Shown: positions 26,770 to 37,239 of the stretch, in pieces
Layout of the letters: every line of letters starts with the position of its first letter
Numbering within the stretch: position 1 is the first letter of the stretch
From: Thysanoteuthis rhombus
Taxonomy: Eukaryota > Mollusca > Cephalopoda > Oegopsida > Thysanoteuthidae
Length of the DNA stretch: 64,000 bases
Assembly (NCBI GenBank): GCA_963457665.1
Contig: OY735207.1
Location: forward strand, 45,349,679-45,413,678
Reading direction: 5' to 3'
The notes under the pieces: model-generated
The model's database searches: none
Told to the model about the DNA's origin: nothing
What the model saw: only the letters and a program-made list of their open reading frames with translations
Translations under genes and position numbers: made by a program

Positions 26770-27410
26770 TATTGTTTGTTGCTGGACAATCTGGTAATAA
26801 ATGTCTGTAGCTTGACAATTTGGAATTGAATGTCTGTTGATTGACAATCTGGTAATAAATGTCTGTTGATTGACAATCTGGAATTGAATGTCTGTTGATT
26901 GACAATCTGGAATTGAATGTCTGTTGATTGACAATCTGGAATTGAATGTCTGTGGCTGGACAATCTGGAATTGAATGTCTGTGGCTGGACAATCTGGAAT
27001 TGAATATCTGTGGCTGGACAATCTGGAATTGAATGTCTGTGGCTGGACAATCTGGAATTGAATATCTGTGGCTGGACAATCTGGAATTGAATGTCTGTGG
27101 CTGGACAATCTGGAATTGAATGTCTGTTGCTGGACAATCTGGAATTGAATGTCTGTTGCTGGACAATCTAGAATTGAATGTCTGTTGCTGGACAATCTGG
27201 AATTGAATATCTGTTGCTGGACAATCTGGAATTGAATGTCTGTTGCTGGACAATCTGGAATTGAATGTCTGTTGCTGGACAATCGGGTATTGAATGTCTG
27301 TTGCTGGACAATCCAGTGATAAATGTCTGTTGCTGGACAATCCAGTGATAAATGTCTGTTGCTGGTCAATCCAGTGATAAATGTCTATTGCTGGACAATC
27401 TGGTGATAAA
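26770..27410. repeat. Homogeneous 29-bp core (CTGGAATTGAATGTCTG type)
   Basis: About 22 near-identical units with core ACAATCTGGAATTGAATGTC. Local runs of variants (GTTGATTG, then GTGGCTGG, then GTTGCTGG before the core) form successive blocks. The minus strand stays open for 371 codons across and beyond it (26,254-27,369), with parallel open frames in other registers. The translation repeats every 29 residues, so it is not a gene. Confidence 0.9.
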
Positions 27411-28299
27411 CGTCTATTGCTCTATCTGACAATGAGATACTGCTGCTGTACAATCAGGTGATTATGTCTGTTGCTGTATTATCTGGTCATGAATGTGTAC
27501 CGCAGTATCATCTGATGAAATATCTGTTGCTGCGCTATCTGGTCATGAATATCTGCAGCTGTACTCTCTGGTGATGAATGTCTGTTGCTGTACTATCTGG
27601 TAATGAATGTCTATTGCCGTATGATCTGGTAATTAATGTGTGTTGCTGTACTATCTGGCAGTGAATGTGTACTATCTGGCAATGAATGACTGTATCCGGG
27701 GATGAATGTCTACACATGAGAAGAATGTTTGCGGCAGTATTATATATCAATGCATGTCTGCTACTGTACTGCCTTGAGATGAATGTCTGCTGCCATAATA
27801 TCTGGTCATGAATGTCTGCTGCTGTAACATCTGGGGGTGAATGTCTGCTGCTCTACCATCTACGGATGAATGACTGTCCCCGTACTGCGTAGAGATGAAT
27901 GTCAGCTGCTTTGGTAATTAAGTGACAAATGTTTGCTGCTGTACTGCATTGGAATGAATGTCTGCAGCTGTACTGTCTTCAGATGAAGGTCTGTTGCTGT
28001 ACGATATAGGGATGAATGTCTGCTGCTGTTCTATCAGGGGATCCTGCTCTACCTTGGGATGAATTTGTGCTCCTGATCTGACATCTCTTGTGCTTTCATG
28101 AAACGAAATTCTGGTATGTGCTATGGAATGAGTGTTGGCTGTTATGCTGTAATGATAGTGATATCTACTCCTGCACAGGAGATGAATGTCTGCTACCATA
28201 TCGACTTCAGACAAATGTCTAGTGCTCTACCACCTTGAGATAATCATTTGGAAGCAATAGAGTATTAGACATTCATCTAAAAAAAAAAAAGTCTTTCTT

Positions 28300-30110
28300 C
28301 AGATGAATGTCTGTAGTACCTTAGTGAGATGGATGACTGCTGCAGTGCTGTATAGAGATAAATGACTGTTGCAGTACCATCTTGAGATGGATGATTGCTG
28401 CAATACTGTATTAAAAATGAATGACTGCAGTAGTACTGTCTTGAGATGGATGTCTGCTGCTGTGCTTGTGATGAATAACTACTGCAGTGATCTTGATTTT
28501 AATGACTGCTGCAGTACAGTACTAGGATGAATGACAACTGCAGTGCTGTATAGAGATAATTGTGTGCTGCAGTACCGAATTGAGATAAACGAGTGCTGCA
28601 GTACAGTATTAGGATAAATAACTGCTGCAATACTGCATTTGCATTGAGATGAATGACTGCAGCAGTAGTCTTCAGATGAAGGATTGCTGCAGTACCTCGA
28701 TGGGATGGTTAACTGCTGTAGTACCCTTTAGATGACCTCTGCAGTACTGTATTGAGACGGTTGACTGCTGAGGTACCGTACTGAGATGAATGGCTGCTGC
28801 AGTATGATCTTCAGATGGGTGACAGCTGCAGTATTGTTTTGACACAGATGACCGCTGAAGTACTTTATTGAGATGAATGATTGCTGCGGTAATCTTTATT
28901 TTAATGACTTATGCAGTACTGTATTGGGAGGGATTTCTACAGCAGTATGGTATTGAAATGAATGTCTGCTGCAGTACCTTATGCGTGCTACAATATCTTA
29001 TAGAGATGGATGTGTGCTATAATGACTGCTACAGCACCGTATTGAGATGAATGACTGCTACAGTATTCTCTTGAATGACTACTGTAGTACTGTAATAGGA
29101 TGACTGCTGCAGTACCCTACTGAGAAGAATATCTTCTGCAGAACCTTATCAAGACAGATGACTGCTGCATTACCGTATTAAGACCATTCATTTCTGCAGT
29201 AGTCTTGAGATGATTCTCTGCCACATACTGAGATGAATGACTGCTTATCTACTGCCTCGAGATGAATGACCGCTGCAGTACTTTATTGAGACGAGTGGCT
29301 GCTGCATTACTGTATTGAGATGAATTACTGCTGAAGTAGTCTTGAGATAAATGCATACAGCAGTACCATATTGAAATGGATGACTACTGCAGTACCATAT
29401 CAAGACCAGTGGCTTCTGCAATAATCTTGAGATGATTCTCTGCTGCAGTACCATATTGAGATGGATGACTGCTGCAGTACCGTATTGAGATGGATGACTG
29501 CTGCAGTACCGTATTGAGATGGATGACTGCTGCAGTACCGTATTGGAACGAGTGGCTGCTGCAGTACTGCATTAAGATAAATGAGTTCAGCAGTTCAGTA
29601 TTAGGATGAATGGCTGCTGTAATACTCTATTGAGATGAATGACTGCACCTGTTCTACCTAGAGATGCTACAGTACTACTGAACTTTTACTAAGATGAATA
29701 ACTGCTGCAGTACCTCATTGTGATGGGTGACCTCTACAGTACCTTATTGAGACAGATGGCAGCTTCATTACTTTATTGAGATGAATGACTGCTGCAGTAG
29801 TCTTGAGATGATTCTCTGCTGCAGTACCTCATTGTGATGGTTGCTGCATTACTGTACTGAGATGAATGACTGCAGCAGTAATCTTGAGATAAGAATGCAG
29901 TACCATATTGAAATGGATGATTGCTGCAGTATGGTATTGAGACAAATGACTACTGCAGTACTGTTTCGAGATCAGTGGCTGCTGTAGTACTGTATTGCAA
30001 TGGACGACTTCACCTGTTCTACCTGGAGATGAATATATACTGCAGTACTACTCAACCTCTGAAATGAAGGTCCGCTGATCTACTGCTTTGAGATGAATGA
30101 CAGCCTCCAC
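28300..30110. repeat. Block A right part (GCTGCAGTACC type)
   Basis: The 29-bp register continues with a different consensus containing TGCTGCAGTACCGTATTGAG. It is most regular near 29,440-29,560 and decays to both sides. A poorly repetitive seam at about 28,030-28,300, with a short A run, separates it from the previous type. The block stops near 30,110, next to the Gypsy relic. Confidence 0.85.
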
Positions 30111-30161
30111 ACAGAGTTTCTTTTGCTAATCCCTCAGATCTCTGGATCACTGAGATGACAA

Positions 30162-30640
30162 CTAGGAGTTTGGACTTCTTTGCTGGAGGACAGCTTCAAC
30201 CTTTCCCCCAGATGAACCATCAGAGGAGTCATCGGATGCACTCGAGTTGATCTCTGGTTTATCATACGAGTTGTTGGGTATACTTGATCCGGATTCCAGA
30301 TGACGTATCCCCATTGCTACTGGCTGATGTATGTCACTGAAAGAAGTTTGCAGGTCCTTCTTGTGTCGTGGTGTCCCATCTATCAGGACTGGGTGTGGAC
30401 CAATCCCTGCGACTCTAACCACACTAAACATGCACCAGGAGTGTTAGGCTGGCAGATGATGAATGCAGAGTCTTGCTGGTACAATGGTCGCCCCACTGAA
30501 TATCGGGCTGGACCACAGTATATATGAGTTAAATAATGTGTGATATCCATCCCTACCCTATTCCAGGTGTCCTTCTTTTTTGCCAATGTACCAGTGCTGG
30601 GTCTTGGGATTGGTAAGCCTCACACTGTTTGACCACCAAT
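30162..30640 (-). pseudogene. Integrase remnant with core deletion
   Basis: At 30,640-30,577 the minus strand gives VVKQCEAYQSQDPALVHW, the second half of the HHCC zinc-binding domain, with the second cysteine of CxxC changed to Y. A frameshift follows, then GMDITHY and CGPARYSV (within 30,586-30,383), the first part of the DDE core including its first aspartate. Directly afterwards the frame carries VRVAGIGPHPVLIDGTPRH (30,431 downward), which is the C-terminal domain of these integrases. The part of the core that should hold the second aspartate and the glutamate is missing, so an internal deletion has joined core start to tail. The tail ends in a Ser/Asp-rich stretch near 30,200. Confidence 0.78.
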
Positions 30641-30949
30641 TTGACTGCCATCTTCACAGTTGGATCAACTTGCCTAGCGTCCAGTTTATGCCAGGATTAT
30701 GTGACAGTGGCTTTATATGTCCATGGAATCAGCACACACTTCCTGTATGAACTCCATTTTTTTCCCTGAGTGTATCAAGCCATCACTGTGGTATATGTCA
30801 GTGGGTCTGCTTGGATGTTACCCTGACTCGACCCTAGGGAGGATATCCATCAGCATGCTCTTCAAAGAAAAATTGCCTGTCTCATCATCCCGACACAATT
30901 TGACCGAGTGTGCCCAACACTTGACAAACACTCTGGCCACACGGAGGAG

Positions 30950-31359
30950 TCAGATGCTGCACATGGAGATGATGTTCCATCATGTGATAGCATCAAGGAT
31001 CTCTAGAACATTGCTTTCCCACCTCCACTGAAGTCTGCTGAGCTCATCCCAGATCTGGAGGACAAGTACACGGGTGCCGTCCTCCAACCTCTCTGGGTCT
31101 TTGCATTCCAACCCATAGCTTGCAAATGCCTCTTTACGTAAGCAACTGACATTATGTCATCATTCATGTAGATGTCAGCAACATAGGCAGACATTGCTCT
31201 TCGACACCCATGATTGATCTTATGATTAGTGGTACCGCATAAACTGGCCACGAATGCATCCACATGTTTGTTAAATTCCTTGTAGTACATCACAGGGTGC
31301 ATCTTCTGCTTATTCTCTTGCTCCATGGCCATCAACTGGATCAGACTCATGAGCAACAA
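30950..31359 (-). pseudogene. Reverse transcriptase remnant (degenerate YVDD)
   Basis: A minus frame of 118 codons (31,359-31,003) contains SAYVADIYMNDD. The YVAD at 31,185-31,174 corresponds to the catalytic YVDD of the RT palm, with the first aspartate replaced by alanine. The following residues (VKRHLQAMG) fit the post-motif helix of Gypsy RTs. Downstream the homology jumps to another frame (KDPERLEDGTRVL, then LSRLQW), which matches the palm/thumb connection and shows at least one indel. The finger subdomain is not recognisable. Catalytically dead as read. Confidence 0.75.
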
Positions 31360-31718
31360 AGCTTCTCAGGGTAGGGCAGCAGCCAACTTTTGTCTAGCCA
31401 TAGCTGCCATTCTTGCTCATACTCATCTAGCACAGTGCATATATGTGCATCTTATGTGGAAAGACGTGCTTCGTCCAATTTGCATGCCACCTAGCTCTTT
31501 GATGGTGTTCATTTCTAGGAGGTCTATTCCAGCGGCCTTCCTTCCACTATCTCAACAGAATCCCTGTCACTCACTCTCTGCCAGCTCCACAGCATATCAG
31601 TCAAGCACTTTAACCTCCCTCCCTCCCTCCGATCTTTGGCACAGTGGTTGGAACTAGAGCTCCTCTAGCAAATGGTTTTGTCATTGAGTGCCAGCAGACG
31701 TTGTTGGTGTGCAGACCT

Positions 31719-32209
31719 TCACTGGTTGAGCAGCTGACACAACCAGTTCTTCAAGTACTTGTTTCTCATTATGACCTGGGACAGCAACTGGTTCAAGGCT
31801 ATTTTGTCCATTCCTGACAAGGAGCATAGAAGCTGTATCGCATAGACTGTCAATTCAGCTACAAACGGACACATCAAGCTACGATCTGACATCCCTCCCA
31901 ACAGCACTGCAAGCGTCTGAAGCTCTGTGAGGTACACATCTAGTTTTGTTCGAATTCAGGTAAAAAATGAGTGTTGCAAATGCTGTTCATAGGATACCCT
32001 GTATTTGTCATGTAACCTTTTTGTCCTCCGCACTCAGCTGTTGGCAGACAACGAATGCTCCACCGGTCAGGCACAGCAGGAGGACCCGTTCAACTTTCTT
32101 CACTTCACATAGGTGGCATACAAGTTCCGCTTTCTCCAAACCATTCTACTACCGCCAAGCCATCACATTCGGAAATCAACCTCATGTTAAAGGCTTTGTC
32201 GATTTTCAT
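31719..32209 (-). pseudogene. Gag remnant of Ty3/Gypsy element
   Basis: From an ATG at 32,209 the minus strand gives a start-like segment. It then shows the phrases KKVERVL and LTGGAF followed by QLSAEDK (around 32,030-32,110), and later YLTELQTLAVLLGG and CPFVAEL at 31,937-31,860. These fit the capsid-like gag of a family of invertebrate Gypsy elements, in which a VYLAELRRLAVLFGG-like phrase precedes AFVAGLP. Frame changes are needed between the two parts. The nucleocapsid zinc knuckles expected downstream are absent. The assignment rests on remembered family patterns; a profile search would confirm it. Confidence 0.65.
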
Positions 32210-32650
32210 GCTGAGTCAAAATAGTTTGTTGCGGTTTTACAACACAAAGAAACACAACACACCTCGTGTGCTGGAGTAGTGAAGAACCAATCATATTGAA
32301 AGTATGCCGAGGCAGGAACACACTATCTGGTAAGTTGGTGCAAGAAGTACACTGCCAAGGAAGAATATGCTGTTGAGGGAGAATACACTGTTGCGTCATA
32401 ATAATCTCTGTGAAAATCTCATGTTTTTGCATCAATCAAGTTGTAGCAACTGTCCCACTGGGCTCTGTTTGTGCCTCTTCTTCTAGGAGTGAAACATGGA
32501 TCTACACCATTCAGTGGCTATCTCTCCTATGCAGGCGTGTTCTGGCAATTGCAAATGGCGATGCTCAACCTAAGGTAGGCTCATTTTCTTTGCCATAGCC
32601 ACACATCATTCTCCATTGCTTTTTCCTCCTGCAATGTTCACTCACCATTT
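32210..32650. other. Spacer between Gypsy relic and block B
   Basis: About 440 bp upstream of the gag start on the minus strand. It could contain the 5' LTR and leader of the relic, but no matching copy is seen on the other side and no TG...CA ends with target duplication were identified. CTGTTG-type phrases near 32,370-32,400 repeat imperfectly. Confidence 0.4.
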
Positions 32651-34860
32651 AATCATAATTAAGTTGTTTCTCCATGGTGCAATGTCAACAACTATTCTAC
32701 CACAATCAAGTTGCTAGTCCATTTTGCCATATCCAAGTTGCTGCTCCATTCTGGCATGTCAATGTCATTTCACTACATCCATATAGCTTCTCAACACCAT
32801 GGCACCAGATTCAAGTTGCTGTTTCATATTACCATATCATTCAACCACATCCCAGTTGCAGCATCATTCAAGCATGTCAACTCCATTCTCCAATGGTGCC
32901 ACAGCATTATACTACATCCAAGTTGCTGCTCCATAACATTTCACCACATCAAAATTGCTGGCCATCTTGCAATATTGCCACACCATTTCACCAAATTCAA
33001 GTTGCGATTCCATTCTGGTATGTAAAGACACCATCTTACCAATTTGCTGTTCCATCCTTCCAGGTTTTCTAAAAAATAAACCAAATTCAAGTCGCTGTTC
33101 CATCCAGTCACATAAAAAAAAAGTTCCACTGCATATAAGTTGTTTCTCCAGCCACCTATATTGCAACAGCCTTTCACCATATCCATGTTGTTGCACCATT
33201 CCACCATACCAAGTTGCTGCTCCTTGTTCTTACCAAATCGATGTCGCTACTCCATCCTGTGATGATTTGTTGCTGCTCCATCCAGCCAAGTCCCCACACC
33301 ATTTCACCACATCCAAGTTGCTGCTCCATGCTTCCACACCATTATATCACATTCCACTTGCTGCTCTGAACATATCACCACATTCCATCACATCCAAGTT
33401 GTTCTCTCCTACCATGTCAGTACACCAACTCACCATATCAATCTCCGTTCCAACTTCCGATGATCAGATACCATCTTACAATATCCATGCTGCTACTTGT
33501 CTTGCAATGACTTACACCATGTTACCACACCATTTCACCTCATCCAAGTTGCCACGTCATCCTGTCAGATCAGCACACCATTCCACATTGTCCAAGTTGC
33601 AGGTCCATCTTGCCCTGCTCTCACTCCTGCTCCAACACTACATAACCACACTCCAGCTTTTGGTCTATACTTACACGTCCCAAAACGATCTCACAGCTGG
33701 TGCTCCTAACATGTCTTGTTGCCAAGTTCCATCATATTTGAGATGCTGCTCCATCCTACGAGGTTCTCAAACCATTTCACCATATAAATGTTGCTACTCC
33801 ATCCTTCCATGCTTCCAAACCATTTCACCACGTCCAAGCTACTGTTCACTCCTTCCGGGCTCTCACTGTATTCAAGTTGTTGCTCCATCCTGCCATGTCG
33901 CCCCATGATATCAAAGTTGCAGACCCATCTGGCCATTTTCTAACATTATCTCACCTTTCTGTTGAGTTGTCACACTACATCACCACATCTGAGTCACTGC
34001 ATCCTAGTTGCTGCTTCATCCTGCAATGTCTAAACATCATCTAACCACACCAAGCTTGCTGCTGCATCCTTCAATGAGCTATACTATTTTACTACATCAA
34101 AGCAAAACATCTTACCATATCAAGTTACTTCTCCATTCAGGTATGTCTACCAACATTTCACTACATCCAAGTTGCTGCTCAACTCTGCTCACACAATACC
34201 ACAGCATCTAAGCAGCAGCTTCATGCTCTCACACCATATAACAATATCCAAATTACTATTCTGTTGCAAGTTGCTACTCCCTCCAGTCACGTCACAACCA
34301 CATTTCAATACATCGAAGTTGCTGAACCATGCTTCCATACCAATTTATTTTACTACATTGAAGTTCCTGTTATATACTTCCATGTTCTCACATCACACCC
34401 AATCTGTTGCTTCACTCTGACATGTCTGCATACCATTCCACTACATTGAATTAGTTAGGCCATGCTCTCATATCCCAACATCCAAGCTGGCACCCCATCA
34501 TGTCATGTTGACACACTTTCACAGTATCAAGGATACTGCACCATTCTATTATGTTATGTTACCATCTTACTATTTTCAAGAGGCCAAACCATTTCACCAT
34601 CGCCAGGTTACTACTCAATTTGATCATGTTTGAAAATGATTTCATCACAGCTCAATAGCTGCTTCATTCTACTATATCTCCATACCATTTTGTGATATCT
34701 GAATTGCTCAACAATCCTTACATGTCTCTACATCAGCACACAACATTCAGATTGCTATAACATTTTGTATATTTATGTCCAAATACGATTCTACCACTTC
34801 CAAGATGTTTTTTTTTCACCATTCTGTTCACACATCGCTTGATGGTTAGTGCTCGATCAT
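32650..34860. repeat. Degenerate left edge of block B
   Basis: Units of about 40-50 bp containing CATCCAAGTTGCTGCTCCAT and CACCATTTCACCA are strongly diverged and variable in length. This is expected of an array border where unequal exchange no longer homogenises copies. Overlapping ORFs here (for example 317 codons at 32,955-33,908) arise from the stop-poor C/T-rich strand. Confidence 0.8.
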
Positions 34861-35860
34861 GCAATGTAGCCAAACCATTTATACACTATGTCCCAATGCT
34901 GCCACAATACACACTCAGTTTTGCTGTTTTTACTATATCCCAATGAAGGTGCATTCCACTTTCATACCTGCCGTACTCACCATATCCCAGTGCTGCTGCA
35001 ATCAACATTAATTCCTGCCATTTCCACCATATTCCAACACAGCTGCAGTTGACACTCTGTCCACCCATTTTCAGCATATCCAACACTCAAGTCCAGCGGG
35101 TCTGACCATACCCAAGTGCTGCTGCAAACCACGTTCACCCCTGCTACTTGCATCATATTCTTGTGTTGCTGAAATCTACAATGAGTGCTGCAGTCTCCAC
35201 CATATCCTTGTATTGCTGCACTCCACTCTCGATCATGCTGTTTCTACAGAATCCTAATGCAGCTGCAATCATCATATCCATGTTCTGCTGCAATTGCATT
35301 TCTATTCCTGCTGTTTCCACCATACCCAAGAGTTGCTGCTCACCACTCTCAGTCATGCTGCAATCCACATCCCAATGCCACTGCAATCAACTCTCATTCC
35401 AGATGTGTCCACCATATCCAATCACTGCTGCAATCCACACACCCTCTTGCTGTTTCCACAATATCCAAGTGATGCTGCAATCAACTCTTGCTTGTGCTGT
35501 TCCAATGTCATCTGAATGCTGTTGCGATCCACTCTCGTTCGTGCTGTTTATACGTCCTGATGCTGCAGCAAGCAACTCTCCTTCTTGCTTTTTCCACAAT
35601 ATCCAAGCACTGCTGCAATCTACACACCTTCCTGCTAGTCCCACCACATACAAGCGCTGCAGCAATCCACTCTCTGTTGTGCTGTTTCCACCACATCCCA
35701 CATCTTTCTTGCTTTTTCGACTGTCCATAGGACCATTTCTACCACACCCTGATGCCGCTGCAATCCACGTGCGTTCCAACACTTTCCACCATAGCTGTTC
35801 CCACATCATTCATTCCTGCTGCTTTCACCATATCGAAGAGTTGCAACTCACCACTCTCAG
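34860..35860. repeat. Block B sub-family with GCTGCTGCAATCCA
   Basis: About 20 units of 47 bp share CCATATCC, then GCTGCTGCAATCCA, then CTCTCATTCCTGCTGTT. The GCAATCCA segment distinguishes them from units further right. A similar type reappears at 52.4-52.9 kb near the opposite end of the block, so the two margins may keep the ancestral form. Confidence 0.75.
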
Positions 35861-37239
35861 TCATGTTGTTTCCACCATATTCCAATGTTCAAAATCATTT
35901 CGATTCTTGCTTTTTCCACCATATGCAAATGTTGATACTCACCACACTCAGTCATGCTGGTTCCACCACATTCCAATGTTGTTTTGAACCATTTCCATTC
36001 ATGCTGTTCACCTATCTCAGTCAAGCTGTTTCCAATCATTTCCATTCAAGCTGTTCCCATCAAATCCAAATGTTGCTACTCACCACTGTAGGACATGCTG
36101 TTCCAAACCACAAACCGATGTTGTGTCGAACCATTTCCATTCTTGCCGTTTCCATGACATTCAAATGTCGTTTTAAACCATTTCCATTCATCTGTTTCCA
36201 AGATATCCTAGAGTTGCTGCTATCACATCTTAATCATGCTGCTTCCACCTCATTCCAATATTGTTTCAAACCATTTTCAATCATCCTGTTTCCACTACTT
36301 CCAAGCGTTGCTGCTCACGAGTCATGCTGTTTCAACCATATCCGAGTGTTGCTGCTATCCTCTTTGTCAGGCTCTTTCCACCACATTCCATTGCTGTTTT
36401 AAACCATTTCTATTCATGCGGTTTCCACCATTTCCAAGTGTTGCGGCACACCTATCCCAGTCATGCTGTTTCCACCACATTCTGATATTGTTCCGAACCA
36501 TTTCCATTACCAGTTTCTCCACTCTTGGTCATGCTGTTTCCACCACATTCCATTGATGTTTCGAACCATCTCCATTCATGCTGTTTCCACCATATTCAAG
36601 CCTTGCTGCTTTCCACAGTAGGTTATGCTGATGCCACAGCATTCCATTGATGTTTCAAACCATTTCCACCATAGTCAAGCGTTGCTGCTCTCCACTCTTG
36701 GTCATGCTATTTCCACCACATTCCATTGATGTTCCAAACCATTTCCCTCCATGCTATTTCAACAATATTTAAACGTTGCTGCTAACCTCTGTCTTTACAC
36801 TGCATTCCAATGTTCTTTCGAACCATTTCTATTCATGCTGTTAACACCATTTAAAAGTGTTGCAGCTCACCTATGCCAGTCATACTGTTTCCATCGCATT
36901 CCGTAATAGTTTCTAACCATTTCCATTCATGCTGTTTCTACAATTTCCAAATGTTGCTGCTCATCTAACCGAGTCATGCTGTTTCCACCATATCCGAGCG
37001 TTGCTGCTGTCCTCTTGCAGTCATACTGTTTCCACAACATTCCAATGTTGTTATGAGCCATTTTTATTCAAGCTATTTCCTCCATTTCCAAGTGGTGCGG
37101 CACACTTATCCAAATCATGCTGTTTCCACCAGATTCTGATGTTGTTCAGAACCATTTCCATTACCACTGTTTATACCATATTCAAGCGTAGCTGCTCTCC
37201 ACTTTTGGTCATGCTGTTTCCTCCACATTCCTTTGATGT

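Larger units (their letters stand above)
14455..30110. repeat. Minisatellite block A, 29-bp unit (about 540 copies)
   Basis: The whole stretch is a tandem array whose monomer is 29 bp, with a recurrent plus-strand core TACTATCTGGTGATGAATGT preceded by CTGTTGCTG. Sub-blocks keep the 29-bp register but differ in consensus: 14.46-16.6 kb, 16.6-24.4 kb, 24.39-24.96 kb, 26.77-27.41 kb and 28.3-30.1 kb. The plus strand of a typical monomer holds 8 G, 4 C, 12 T and 5 A. Since 29 leaves a remainder of 2 when divided by 3, successive units pass through all three frames. The many ORFs therefore encode rotating 29-residue patterns and are not proteins. No transposon termini or genes are seen inside the block. 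Confidence 0.93.
30162..32209 (-). mobile_element. Ty3/Gypsy-type LTR retrotransposon relic
   Basis: Reading the minus strand from 32.21 to 30.16 kb gives pieces in the order gag, reverse transcriptase, connection region, integrase. That is the normal Ty3/Gypsy order. All parts are broken by frameshifts and stops, and the span is only about 2 kb where intact elements are about 5 kb, so large internal deletions have occurred. No protease or zinc-knuckle region was found, and I could not recognise LTRs in 32.2-32.65 kb or just below 30.16 kb. The element sits exactly between satellite blocks A and B. It is not functional. Confidence 0.8.

Noticed and set aside
26254..27369. 371-codon minus-strand ORF (SNRHSIPDCPATDIQFQIV type repeats)
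   Set aside because: It is a translation of 29-bp repeats that rotates through three frames every 87 bp. Parallel frames are open too, and composition is dictated by the satellite. No start context or splice structure.
14455..30110. CRISPR array, suggested by 29-bp repeat length
   Set aside because: Units are head-to-tail with no unique spacers between repeats, and the context is an animal genome.
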